NCBI RefSeq assembly: GCF_001661345.1
Contig: NW_017962914.1
Coordinates: 212,439-276,438 of the forward strand
From: Ascoidea rubescens DSM 1968
Lineage: Eukaryota > Ascomycota > Saccharomycetes > Ascoideales > Ascoideaceae
Direction: 5' to 3'
Length of the DNA: 64,000 nt
The notes beneath the pieces are model-generated. The model made no database searches, was not told the DNA's origin, and saw nothing but the letters and a program-made list of their open reading frames with translations. The position numbers were made by a program, and so were the translations under genes. Below are positions 42,314 through 51,592 of this stretch, one piece after another (position 1 is the stretch's first letter; every line of letters begins with the position of its first letter).

Positions 42314-43657
42314 ATGAACTTAGAAGATCCTGTTCAATTCAATATCAATAACAATACCACTTCTAATACCACTAATCCTAACCCTAACCCCAACGCCATC
42401 GCTATTGATCACAACATCAATAACCAAATCGATCCTTCTCAACCCTTACCTCAAAATGGAAATGATCTCTTAGACTATCAATACAACTATGCTGACAATT
42501 TCAATAAGGATAAAATTTTTGGAACATTGTTTGAAACTACAAAGAGATACACTGATTTGAACCCGGTTGGTATGGGTGCCTTCGGTTTAGTATGTTCCGC
42601 TACTGACTTGAAATCAAATGAAAAAGTCGCTATCAAAAAAATATCAAAACCTCTATCAACTGAAATCTTAGCAAAGAGAACTTATAGAGAGCTAAAACTA
42701 TTAAAAAATTTAAGACACGAAAACTTAATTTGTCTTAACGACATCTTTTTCTCTCCCTCAAGTGACATCTATTTTGTAACCGAATTACAAGGTGCAGATT
42801 TATTAAAACTATTAAATACAAGACCTCTAGAGCCCCAATTTATCCAATATTTTATCTACCAAATTTTAAGAGGCCTAAAATACATTCATTCTGCTGGTGT
42901 TATACACAGAGATTTAAAACCCTCAAATATTCTTATAAATGAAAATTGTGATTTGAAAATTTGCGATTTTGGTTTGGCTAGAATCCAAGATCCCCAAATG
43001 ACTGGTTATGTATCAACAAGATATTACAGAGCTCCAGAAATCATGCTAACTTGGCAAAAATATGACACTGAAGTTGATATTTGGTCAACTGGTTGTATAT
43101 TCGCTGAAATGGTCGAAAATAAACCTTTATTTCCCGGTAGAAACCATGTTGACCAGTTTTCTATAATAACTGAATTACTAGGTTCTCCTCCACAAGATGT
43201 TATTGATACCATATGCTCAGAAAATACTCTTAGATTTGTGAAAAGTTTACCAAAAAAGAGTCCAATCGATTTATTTGAAAGATTTAACGACAAATTATCT
43301 AAAGACGGTATTGACTTACTATCAAAAATGCTTGTCTTTGACTCAAGAAAGAGAATTAATGCCACTGAAGGTTTATCCCATGTTTACCTAGCAAACTATC
43401 ACGACCCGGATGATGAGCCTGAGGCCTCAGAAAGATTTGATTGGAAATTTAATGACGCCGACTTACCTATTGATACTTGGAGACTAATGATGTACAATGA
43501 AATTGTAGATTTTAATAACCAAGCTTATCTCGATACCATAGGTAATTATGATGATAACAACAATAACAATATAAATATAAATGATAACATGTACAATAAT
43601 GAGGATCCTCAATACTATTCATCAAATCAATACAACAATCCTTACGCTGCTCAATAG
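42314..43657 (+). CDS. HOG1: Stress-activated MAP kinase Hog1 (p38 type)
   Basis: The product is 447 residues. Seen: Gly-rich loop GMGAFG (86-91), VAIKKI, catalytic [11 protein letters not shown], and the activation-loop T230-G231-Y232 typical of p38/Hog1, followed by [10 protein letters not shown]. The C-lobe [19 protein letters not shown] matches Hog1. Role: terminal kinase of the high-osmolarity pathway, activated by Pbs2. Odd: about 56 residues precede the point where S. cerevisiae Hog1 begins, with Asn/Pro/Thr-rich content; no internal ATG could give the short form. The C-terminal tail after the kinase fold is short and Asn-rich. Confidence 0.96.
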   Translation: MNLEDPVQFNINNNTTSNTTNPNPNPNAIAIDHNINNQIDPSQPLPQNGNDLLDYQYNYADNFNKDKIFGTLFETTKRYTDLNPVGMGAFGLVCSATDLKSNEKVAIKKISKPLSTEILAKRTYRELKLLKNLRHENLICLNDIFFSPSSDIYFVTELQGADLLKLLNTRPLEPQFIQYFIYQILRGLKYIHSAGVIHRDLKPSNILINENCDLKICDFGLARIQDPQMTGYVSTRYYRAPEIMLTWQKYDTEVDIWSTGCIFAEMVENKPLFPGRNHVDQFSIITELLGSPPQDVIDTICSENTLRFVKSLPKKSPIDLFERFNDKLSKDGIDLLSKMLVFDSRKRINATEGLSHVYLANYHDPDDEPEASERFDWKFNDADLPIDTWRLMMYNEIVDFNNQAYLDTIGNYDDNNNNNININDNMYNNEDPQYYSSNQYNNPYAAQ

Positions 43658-44082
43658 TATCACTTGTTTTAATTAAAATACATTCCACTATTAGAATTCT
43701 TTCTTGTTTTCTTTTCTTCTTTTTTTTTCAAATTCGGATTTCAATTACTATAATCTAAACCATCTATTCAACTTCTTTATTCTCTGTCTCTCTTATCATC
43801 TATCTATAACTTTAATTCCCAACGAAAATCTCGTTTCTTCAAACTTAAATTCGTAGAGCCCTGATTTAAATTAAAGCCCTCATAAATTAGGGCTTTTTTA
43901 TTTCACGTTTTCTCTATAAGGGCTCTTGAACCTTATCACAACCGCGAGGGTAACACATTGAATAGTTCTTATAATTTTTTTCAACCCATCTGAAATATAC
44001 AAATTGTTTTATCTTTCAACTCGAGTTTTCATAATTATCTACAACATCAAGTGTATAATCATAAAACAGCAATATTACAAAA
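43658..44082. other. HOG1-RPL43 spacer
   Basis: This 425-base spacer contains the HOG1 3' region on the left and the RPL43 promoter on the right, with the GCCCT/AGGGC cluster described separately. Confidence 0.6.
43856..43926. promoter_or_regulatory. RPL43 promoter: Tbf1-like sites and hairpin
   Basis: Four GCCCT/AGGGC cores lie within 70 bases: AGAGCCCTG (43856), AAAGCCCT (43873-43880), TTAGGGCT (43887-43894) and AAGGGCTCTT (43919). The middle two form an 8-base inverted repeat with an 8-base loop followed by T-run. TTAGGGCT matches the Tbf1 site (RCCCTAA reversed). TCACGTT at 43903-43909 resembles a weak Cbf1 box. Known: Tbf1 and Cbf1 drive ribosomal-protein genes in Candida and other non-Saccharomyces yeasts. 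The distance is about 160-230 bases upstream of the RPL43 ATG. Confidence 0.5.
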
Positions 44083-44910
44083 ATGTATGTCAAAATTAAA
44101 GAACTCTGGTTAAGATAATGCAGATGCATAATCTAATTGAAATTGATTTTACTGCATTGAAAAGATTAGAAACAAATTGGAAACGAAAACAGAGAAGAAT
44201 ATTGCTTATAAAAATTGTATCAATTTAATCAACATTCAAAGAATCTGAGAAATATTCAATTAAATTTTATCAAATATTATTTCAAAAAACAATAATTTAA
44301 TAAAATTAATCTGTTAAAGACATGAAAATAATATAATTAAATTTAATCTTTAAAAAAATACACTTATTAATTGGCTAAACTTTCTAAATATACATTCGAT
44401 TTTCTTTATTCCTGGACAAGTCGTATTAAAATTAAAATATCAATTGAATTTCTTAAGAACGGTTTAACTATACTTTCAAAGCAATATTTTCAACCAAATC
44501 ATATTTAATCTAAAAGTTCAATATTCAAAAATTACAGTCATATTGCAAATTTAAAATGAAACTTCAATATCATTAGCCCTTTGAAAACTACGTAATTTTT
44601 CATTTTTCTAACATTTTTTTCATTTTTTAATAGGACTAAAAGAACAAAGAAAGTTGGAATCACCGGTAAATTTGGTGTTCGTTATGGTTCATCATTAAGA
44701 AGACAATGTAAGAAATTGGAAACTCAACAACATGCCACCTACGATTGTTCCTTCTGTGGTAAAAGAACCGTAAAGAGAGGTGCTGTTGGTATCTGGAGTT
44801 GTAGATCATGTAAAAAAACTGTCGCTGGCGGTGCTTACACTGTTTCAACTGCTGCTGCTGCCACTGTTAGATCCTCAATCAGACGTTTAAGAGAATTGGC
44901 TGAAGCTTGA
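44083..44910 (+). CDS. RPL43: 60S ribosomal protein eL43, spliced
   Basis: Spliced from exon 1 (44083-44084, the bases AT) and exon 2 (44634-44910), giving 92 residues, the same as S. cerevisiae Rpl43. Exon 2 supplies the G of the ATG and reads [18 protein letters not shown] onwards. The zinc-finger cysteines are seen in YDCSFCGKR and WSCRSCKK, and the end is [15 protein letters not shown]. Donor GTATGT at 44085-44090, branch CTAAC at 44608-44612, acceptor TAG ending at 44633. The start codon is thus interrupted by the intron after two bases, exactly as I recall for RPL43A/B of S. cerevisiae. Role: component of the large ribosomal subunit. Confidence 0.95.
44085..44633 (+). other. RPL43 intron (549 bases) splitting the ATG
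   Basis: GTATGT donor, CTAAC branch 21 bases from the TAG acceptor. The intron is AT-rich. I looked for C/D and H/ACA snoRNA boxes and found no convincing set. Confidence 0.93.
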
Positions 44911-45351
44911 ATTATTTATAATCTTTTTACAATTATAACAATTATATTATGTATTTTTTAGTAGATTTAATGGTTTCAAGTTTTCATCTAATTTGTTTGA
45001 TAATAAACTTGTTTGTAGTTTCTCCAGCTGTATTATCGTATCAGCATTTTATCTAATTATTGCTTCTGCTTCTGCTCCTGCTCTGCTTTTGTTTCCGTTG
45101 TTCCACTACCGGTAATGTTGGATGGTAACGGTTATGAACCATTTTACATCCTGCATGTGGTACATACATTATACCACCATATATTCCAATGTGACTGCTT
45201 TCTTGTCTAGATCACGCTTTTCAGCACTTCTCTTTCTAGTGTGGAGTATGTTGATAGAACAATCATATAGTATGAGCACGACTGTCTGTAATAGCATCTG
45301 TAGATATCTTGACCATATCCCAAATCTAATAATCTATAATAACTGGAAACA
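44911..45351. other. RPL43-RPP1B spacer
   Basis: This 441-base spacer contains CTTCTG/CTCCTG-type pyrimidine repeats at 45,063-45,090. No Tbf1-like motif comparable to the RPL43 one was seen here. Confidence 0.4.
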
Positions 45352-46441
45352 ATGTCTGAAGCCTTTGTATCATACGCTGCTTTAATTTTAGCTGACAGCA
45401 AACTTGACATAACTTCTGCCAACTTGGGCAGTTTGATCAAAGCTGCTGGTGGTTCAATTGATAAAGTAAGTGATGATATTAACTATCTTTAACCAATTTT
45501 AGTTTTAATTATATTGATAATCACGATCAGAATTTTAAAAATCAAATAAAACATTAAAAAAGATATTTATTTTATTTGATATTGAAGCAATATTTGATAT
45601 TCATCTGAAAAGTTCAAAAAGCCTTTAAAGAATTATAACAAAATTATTGATAATAATTTTTACAAAATAAGAGGAGCATTTTACCTCAATTTATATAAAA
45701 ATTATGGTGATATGATAATAAGAGTTCAACATGTTTTTAAAATATTTTTCTTTGTTTTAAAAAAAACATTAGTATAATAATTTAATATTAAACTGTTGAA
45801 TAGTCCCGAAGAGATATAAATTGAAGTGAAATAATATCAATTACAACAGCAAAAAATATTAGAAAAGCATTAATATTTTGACTATAAGAAATCTATAATA
45901 TAGGTATATTTAAAATATCAGCAAAGAATTAATCAGTTTATAATCATATTCATAGTGTTCATAATATTCCAAAGACAATTATTAAAAAATGGATATTTTT
46001 AATTTCAAGTGATATCATTGAATAGAAAGTAATAAAATATAAACATTGAATTGGCTAATTAAGAATCAAGTCAACATTCTAACTTGATATAAATAGGATT
46101 TGAAAATTTAATTAAATCAAAATTATTGTTAAATCTTTTTATTGTCATATAATTAAAGCGGTTATTTTTCCTTTTTTTTTAATTGGTTATTAAAATGAAT
46201 ACTAACAAATAATTGAATTTTACTGCAGGTTTGGACCGATGTTTATGCTAAAGCCTTAGAAGGCAAAGATTTAACTGAAGTATTATATTCTCTTGCTGCT
46301 TCTGGACCAGCTACTGGATCTGGAGCTACTACCGGAGGTGCTTCAACCGAAAGTGGTGCTTCCGAAGAAAAAGCTGCTGAATCTGAATCTGAAGAAGAAG
46401 AAGAATCTGACGACGATATGGGTTTCGGATTATTCGATTAG
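45352..46441 (+). CDS. RPP1B: 60S acidic stalk protein P1, spliced
   Basis: Spliced from 45352-45465 (38 codons) and 46229-46441, giving 108 residues. Exon 1 encodes MSEAFVSYAALILADSKLDI; exon 2 starts VWTDVYAKALEGKDLTEVL and ends in the universal stalk tail ESDDDMGFGLFD after an acidic run. VWxDVYAKALEGKDL fits the P1-beta form. Donor GTAAGT, branch TACTAAC at 46200-46206, acceptor CAG ending at 46228. S. cerevisiae RPP1B has an intron near the same codon. Role: P1/P2 heterodimers on the ribosomal stalk recruit translation GTPases. Confidence 0.95.
45466..46228 (+). other. RPP1B intron (763 bases)
   Basis: GTAAGT donor, perfect TACTAAC branch 22 bases before the acceptor. Long for a yeast intron. 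A GTGATGA next to the donor resembles a C box but has no matching D box and stem. Confidence 0.93.
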
Positions 46442-46819
46442 ATTAATTTGCATTTCATTACAAAAATTACTACTTTTTATAATAAGTCTATATTAATTTT
46501 GTTTAATTTAATTTAAATCACTTTAATACGATTTGATATAATTTACACAGTAAAGCGTCAGTAGAAAGTAATATCTAAATTATAAATTTATGAAGCAGAT
46601 ATCCAATATATAACAAAGATAAATACAAGAAAATATTGACAATTATAGAGTATAAATCAATCAATAAATCGATGAGATTAAATAAGGTAATTAAATAAAG
46701 CAGTTGAAAAAAAGACGGGGAAGAAGTAAAAAAAAAAGCTATAAACAAGAATTCATATAATTGATATCAATAAATAAAGATAGTGTTATTGTTGTTATTT
46801 TAGTTAAAGATTAATGGAT
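46442..46819. other. Convergent spacer, RPP1B / MAM33
   Basis: This 378-base AT-rich spacer lies between two gene ends and has no coding or RNA feature that I can support. Confidence 0.5.
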
Positions 46820-47656
46820 TTATTGATAAAATTGTTTTAATTTTTTCAACCAGCTAATATATTCAGTGTTTTCTTTAGTTTCAGAATAGTAGACAAGAAA
46901 TTCAGATAAACTTTCATTCAAACCTCTTTTTCTCAAGTAAGACTCAATAGCGAATTGTAAATCGTTATCCAAGTTGGAGAAAGCAGGACCAAGGTAAGGA
47001 GGATCCTTTCTGTTAGGGACAATATTTTGAGCTTCTTCAGCGGTTTTATATGGAGTTAAAGAGCTAATCATAAAGTCGACTTCGCCTAATCTGAATTGAA
47101 CATCATAGGCTATAGCGGTTTTGTCTGATTTCTTTGTGATGATAATGTCTAAATCAGCATAAGATTCTTCAAAAGGATCCATGTAGTCATCTTCACTTTT
47201 TTCAGGGTCACTTTCCCCATTTTCGTCAGCTAAACCATCTTCACCAAGGTAGTCAGGAGATAAACCGAGCTCAGCAATTTCACGAACAGAGAAGTTGATT
47301 TCGATGATTTCATCGTCAGTTTCTTTGATTAACGAAGAACGATCACTGCCCTCTTTTTCAATCAATTTGAAACCGGAGTTCTGAAGAAAAGTTGGAACTT
47401 CGGAGTGAGATTCACCTGCTTCACTTGCTTCGGATGTTTCTAATGTGAGTTCGGAATCTATTATGTTTACCAACTCAGGATTTTTAACAACGGTGGCATT
47501 ATTTGAAAGAATGTTATTATAAGAGGAAAAATATCTAACGGATGAAGAAGCAATGGAAGGTTTTGGTAAAGCCTTTAATAAAGTGAGACGAGAAGCAGCA
47601 AAGACTGGTTTGGAAGCAGCTCTAGAGGCAAAACGAGTAACAGAACGAGAAAGCAT
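46820..47656 (-). CDS. MAM33: Mitochondrial acidic matrix protein Mam33 (p32/gC1qBP family)
   Basis: The product is 278 residues (266 in S. cerevisiae). Seen: an Arg/Ser-rich mitochondrial presequence (MLSRSVTRFASRAASKP...VRYFSS, about 1-45), an acidic core with the p32-type DEIIEINFSVRE strand, an Asp/Glu-rich loop, and the C-terminal helix DLQFAIESYLRKRGLNESLSEFL ending KENTEYISWLKKLKQFY. p32 proteins form doughnut-shaped trimers with a strongly negative face and support mitochondrial translation and respiration. It is divergent from a second mitochondrial gene 369 bases away. Confidence 0.93.
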   Translation of the reverse strand: MLSRSVTRFASRAASKPVFAASRLTLLKALPKPSIASSSVRYFSSYNNILSNNATVVKNPELVNIIDSELTLETSEASEAGESHSEVPTFLQNSGFKLIEKEGSDRSSLIKETDDEIIEINFSVREIAELGLSPDYLGEDGLADENGESDPEKSEDDYMDPFEESYADLDIIITKKSDKTAIAYDVQFRLGEVDFMISSLTPYKTAEEAQNIVPNRKDPPYLGPAFSNLDNDLQFAIESYLRKRGLNESLSEFLVYYSETKENTEYISWLKKLKQFYQ

Positions 47657-48025
47657 TTCGGTTTGGTATTATTAGAGAATTAATAAGATTGATGAAGAAC
47701 TAGGAGTGTTATTCAGATACGTTCTTATAGTCTTCTTGGTAAAAAAAGACAAAAAAATATAAAAATTTTTCTTTTGTGAAAAATTAAGAAAACCGAAACA
47801 TGTGACTTTAGGCATACATCCCCGTGAAAGTGGGATAAACGCGCGATTTTGAGCAGCGGCCAATGGACGTTGATTTGATTACGATTTGAAATTGTTCATT
47901 GATAGAAAGTGAAGGAAGCAGTTCGATAAACAAGAAGACAAGAAGACAAGAAGAGATTGTTCAGTTGGAACAGTGCTAATATAGAGGTGGAATTTTAGCT
48001 GGAGACTCGCGAATCAGTGTTGAAG
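47657..48025. promoter_or_regulatory. Divergent promoter region of two mitochondrial genes
   Basis: This 369-base spacer has A-tracts around 47,745-47,790, a GC-richer CGCGCGATTTTGAGCAGCGG segment at 47,841-47,860 and tandem ACAAGAAG at 47,932-47,951. No factor is assigned. Confidence 0.4.
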
Positions 48026-48781
48026 ATGTATCGTTTAGGTAGTTCACTCAGACAAGCGTTGAAGATTGGAAACGCCAACTATAACAAGAGATTTTTTTCG
48101 TCGAGCATAGGATTGAGAAAGTTCAATCTTGAATTAGAGACCGAGATTCGAGGCATACTTGATTCATTTCCATCGGCATCTAAATTGTACCAAAATCCTG
48201 ATGGAAGTCCCCGAACACTAGAAGAGGAAGAATTGAAGAAACTAGGGAAACTTTCGGAGTTGATCAGTAAAAGAGACTTGAAATTTGTGGATGAATGGTT
48301 GTTAAGCTCCAAAGAATCGAGTTTGTTCTACAGTAATTGTCAAGACTTAGCAGGATTGGTTCCCTCGTACGATCCAGAATCCAGTGGGAAAATCATAGAT
48401 AAAATTCCATATGAAGATCCAGTTTCTAAAGAAGTTAAATGGAAAATTGTGAGAGAAAAGAACCAAGAAGGATGGGAGTTCCCCTCGTATTACGTTTTTA
48501 CGCCATTGGCACTATCGTTGCTATTGGTCATGTACTTTAAACAGGATGAAGGTATTGAGACATGGGCAAAGAATGAATTGAGATTGAGAGCCCAAGAAGC
48601 ACACGAGGGATCGACAGCAAAGGCAATAGAGTCGCTTAGAGATGACAACAAAACCCCAGAGGAAATAAAAGAAAGAGATGCCCTCATTGTGGAAAGAATC
48701 ATAGCTGGGGACTACGACAAATTGGCAGGCTTGAAGATCAAGGCCAACACACTTGTCGATATCAAGGACATAACAAACTGA
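48026..48781 (+). CDS. Candidate NDUFB11/ESSS-type complex I accessory subunit
   Basis: The product is 251 residues from the ATG at 48026 (upstream in-frame GTG and TTG only). Seen: a basic presequence (MYRLGSSLRQALKIG...FFSSS), a helical middle, then EGWEFPSYYVFTPLALSLLLVMYF, a single membrane helix, directly followed by KQDEGIETWAKNELRLRAQEA. The pattern W-E-x-P-x-Y, one helix, K-x-D-x-x-I/V-x-T-W-A is typical of fungal ESSS (NESM) subunits. About 40 residues follow it. If right, the yeast has respiratory complex I, which S. cerevisiae lacks. The N-terminal half is longer than usual, so another inner-membrane protein is possible. Confidence 0.5.
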   Translation: MYRLGSSLRQALKIGNANYNKRFFSSSIGLRKFNLELETEIRGILDSFPSASKLYQNPDGSPRTLEEEELKKLGKLSELISKRDLKFVDEWLLSSKESSLFYSNCQDLAGLVPSYDPESSGKIIDKIPYEDPVSKEVKWKIVREKNQEGWEFPSYYVFTPLALSLLLVMYFKQDEGIETWAKNELRLRAQEAHEGSTAKAIESLRDDNKTPEEIKERDALIVERIIAGDYDKLAGLKIKANTLVDIKDITN

Positions 48782-48942
48782 TACGACTAGTCGTATTCAA
48801 AGAATATATTCCTGTGATTTTCTATAACTATGTACTCAATACACGTCTTACAACACACCACAGCATAAACTCCCAAGCTTCAATTCCTAGCCATCCAGCA
48901 AAAGCTACAAAAGCTGCACAAACAACAAAAATGCAAAAAGAT

Positions 48943-49016
48943 TGATTTTGCCCAGGATCGAACTGGGGACGTTCTGCGTGTTAAGCAGATGCCATAACCG
49001 ACTAGACCACAAAACC
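48943..49016 (-). tRNA. tRNA-Val(AAC)
   Basis: A 74-base intronless gene, nearly identical to yeast tRNA-Val(AAC). Acceptor GGTTTTG/CAAAATC, anticodon loop TTAACAC and T-arm CCCAGTTCGATCCTGGG are intact. A T5 terminator lies just downstream (48935-48939). It sits 212 bases upstream of the CDC3 start. Confidence 0.97.
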
Positions 49017-49227
49017 AACTCGTACAAGCTGGTCCTTTTGTGTATATTTGGCTCTTTTTGCTCAGTGAACATTCTTCTTCATTCCTCACAGCTGTCTTTT
49101 CTGTTTCAGTTTCAGTTTCTCCTTCACTGTTTTGCCTCTGTTCTTTCTTCTTTGCTTCTTTTGCTTCTTTTCTTTCGCTTCTTTCCTTCGCTTTTCTTCA
49201 CATTCATCTCAATTTCTATCGCTCATT

Positions 49228-50760
49228 ATGGCTGCTGTTGGTAAGTTGCGCTTTTTTCCCTTTTATCGTTTTATTCAATATACATTCCCATTTGATCTTA
49301 TCTGATCCTATTTGCGATCTGGTTAAATTTCACCTTTTTTTCCTTTTTGCTCGAGTTTCTTTCGTCTCTCTGCCATCCTTTTCTTTTTTTGTCTTTTAGT
49401 CGTGTTTTACTAACTTTTGATTTGATAACCAGTTGAAACTATTAAAGAAACTGGTTTAGGTTCAGAATCTTCAAGCTACGAAAACGTTGAATCTCTCAAG
49501 GATTCCTCTCCTATCAACCCTGACTCCACTTCTCAGCAAAACATCAAGATAATTCGCCGCAAGTTAAATGGCTTTGTAGGTTTTGCTAATTTGCCCAAAC
49601 AATGGAACAGAAAGTCAATTCGTCGTGGTTTTAACTTCAACTTTATGATAATTGGTGAAAATGGTCTAGGTAAAACAACTTTGGTCAACACTCTATTCAA
49701 CAGATCTTTATTCCCTGAAAAGGACCCAAAGGATCCTGCTTCTGAGCCCCCATCTTCTGTTGAAATTGAAACTGTTAGTGCTGACATAGAAGAAAATGGC
49801 GTTAAATTACACTTGACCGTAATTAGCGCTCCAGGCTTTGGTGATGCAATTAATAATACTGATTCATGGCAACCAATCGTTGATGAAATCGACCAAAGAT
49901 TCAATACTTATCTTGATGCTGAAAACAAAATCAATAGAACAACCATCATCGACAACAGAATCCACGCCTGCATTTATTTCATCGAGCCAACTGGCCATTG
50001 CTTAAAACCTCTCGATATAACCTTTATGAAAAACGTCCACACTAAAGTCAACTTAATCCCAGTTATAGCAAAATCAGATACTCTCACTGAAGAGGAAATC
50101 GCTTCTTTTAAACAAAGAATCATGGAAGACATCAAAACTCAAGGTATAAACATCTTTTCTCCTCCAAAATACGAAAAAGATGACGAAGAAACAATTTTAA
50201 ATACTCATGAATTAATGTCCAAGGTTCCCTTCGCTGTTGTCGGTTCAACACATGTTCTACAAACTCCCGACAAGAGGGTTGTTAGAGGCAGATCCTACCC
50301 TTGGGGTGTCATCGAAGTTGATAACGAAGATCACAACGACTTTATTAAATTACGTCAACTATTAATCAGAGATTACTTGGAAGAATTGCGTGAAACAACC
50401 GCTCACATCCTTTACGAAAACTATAGAACTGATAAATTATCCTCCTTGGGTATCAAACAAGATAACTCTGTCTTCAAAGAATTCGACCCTATACAAAGAG
50501 CTGAAGAAGAAAAGAACCTACACGCCGCAAAATTAGCTAAAATGGACCAAGAAATGAAAACCGTTTTACAACAAAAAGTAGCTGAAAAGGAAAAGAAATT
50601 ACAAAAATCTGAAGCTGAATTGTTCTCAAGACATAAAGAAATGAAGGACAAATTATTAAAACAAATCAAAATCCTCGAAGAGAAAAAACGTCAATTGCAA
50701 GCCTCTCAAAGACCAACTCATTCCGAGCAACCTAAAGGTCGTAAAGGTTTCTTACGTTGA
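49228..50760 (+). CDS. CDC3: Septin Cdc3, spliced
   Basis: Spliced from 49228-49240 (13 bases, MAAV plus one base) and 49433-50760, giving 446 residues against about 520 in S. cerevisiae. Seen: LNGFVGFANLPKQWNRKSI, P-loop GENGLGKTT, RIHACIYFIEPTGHCLKPLD, AKSDTLTEEEI (G4), GRSYPWGVIEVDNEDH, and a C-terminal coiled coil that ends RKGFLR, the Cdc3-specific tail. Role: structural GTP-binding subunit of bud-neck septin filaments. The N-terminal extension is shorter than in S. cerevisiae. The ATG of exon 1 is required because exon 2 has no earlier in-frame ATG before the conserved region. Confidence 0.94.
49241..49432 (+). other. CDC3 intron (192 bases) after a 13-base exon
   Basis: GTAAGT donor, TACTAAC branch at 49408-49414, acceptor CAG ending at 49432. 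Joining restores a continuous frame into the septin N-terminus. Confidence 0.9.
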
Positions 50761-51592
50761 TAATGGTCTCTTTTAAAGACAAGCAAACAAAATGAAAAGA
50801 AAATCGATTCTTATTCACTTCAAATCATTTGTTCTTTGACATTATTTCATTTATATATATAATGTTAATACTAACGTGAATGATTTTTTATTTAACCCTA
50901 TTTTACCCCATTTTCTTTTATTATTTTCTTTAATTTTATTTTCTTTTATCTTTAGTTATTACCTTTTTAGTTACTACTATTTAATCTTTAATTGTTTAAA
51001 TTTTCATCTTTTTAATTTAACTTTTTAATTTAATTTTTTTAATTGTTTCATTTTTTTTTTTTTTATTTTCTCAACAAATATTTTGAAGATTGAATTCTTA
51101 CTTTCTTCCTTTATTTAATTGTGCTGTTTTTAATTTTATTCTCACCCTTATCTTATCTTATCTTATAACTTTTAATATTTTTTTTATATTTTAATCGTTT
51201 ACTTGTTTTATTTTCCATTTCTCATATATATGTTTATCAGTTTTTGTTTTTGTATCAATTCCCAATCTAAAATATAAAATTATAACTATAATTATAACTA
51301 TAATTAAATTTAAATTTAAGAGAAAAACACATTCAATTAAAATCTTTATACTCAATATTACTTTTTTCAACAAAATAAATAAACCATTGATCGCAATTTT
51401 TTATTAAAAAAACGATGTTTTAATTCACACATCATTACTACACAAATATATTATAAACAAAATAACGTCACAGTAAAAAAGAAATAAATAAATAAAAAAC
51501 AAAACCAATTATAATACAAATTTAATCAAACGCTGTCAATTGACTCAAATGTGCTTTATAATACCATTAAGATAAAAATACAACTCTGATAT
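50761..51592. other. Convergent spacer, CDC3 / LRR pseudogene
   Basis: This 832-base, very T-rich spacer (long TTTTAATT runs at 50,930-51,080) has no coding signal. A short imperfect AT palindrome around AACTATAATTATAACTATAATT lies at 51,283-51,305. Confidence 0.5.

Noticed and set aside
45466-45610. C/D snoRNA inside the RPP1B intron
   Set aside because: The C-box-like GTGATGA overlaps the splice donor, the nearest CTGA is about 130 bases away, and there is no terminal stem.
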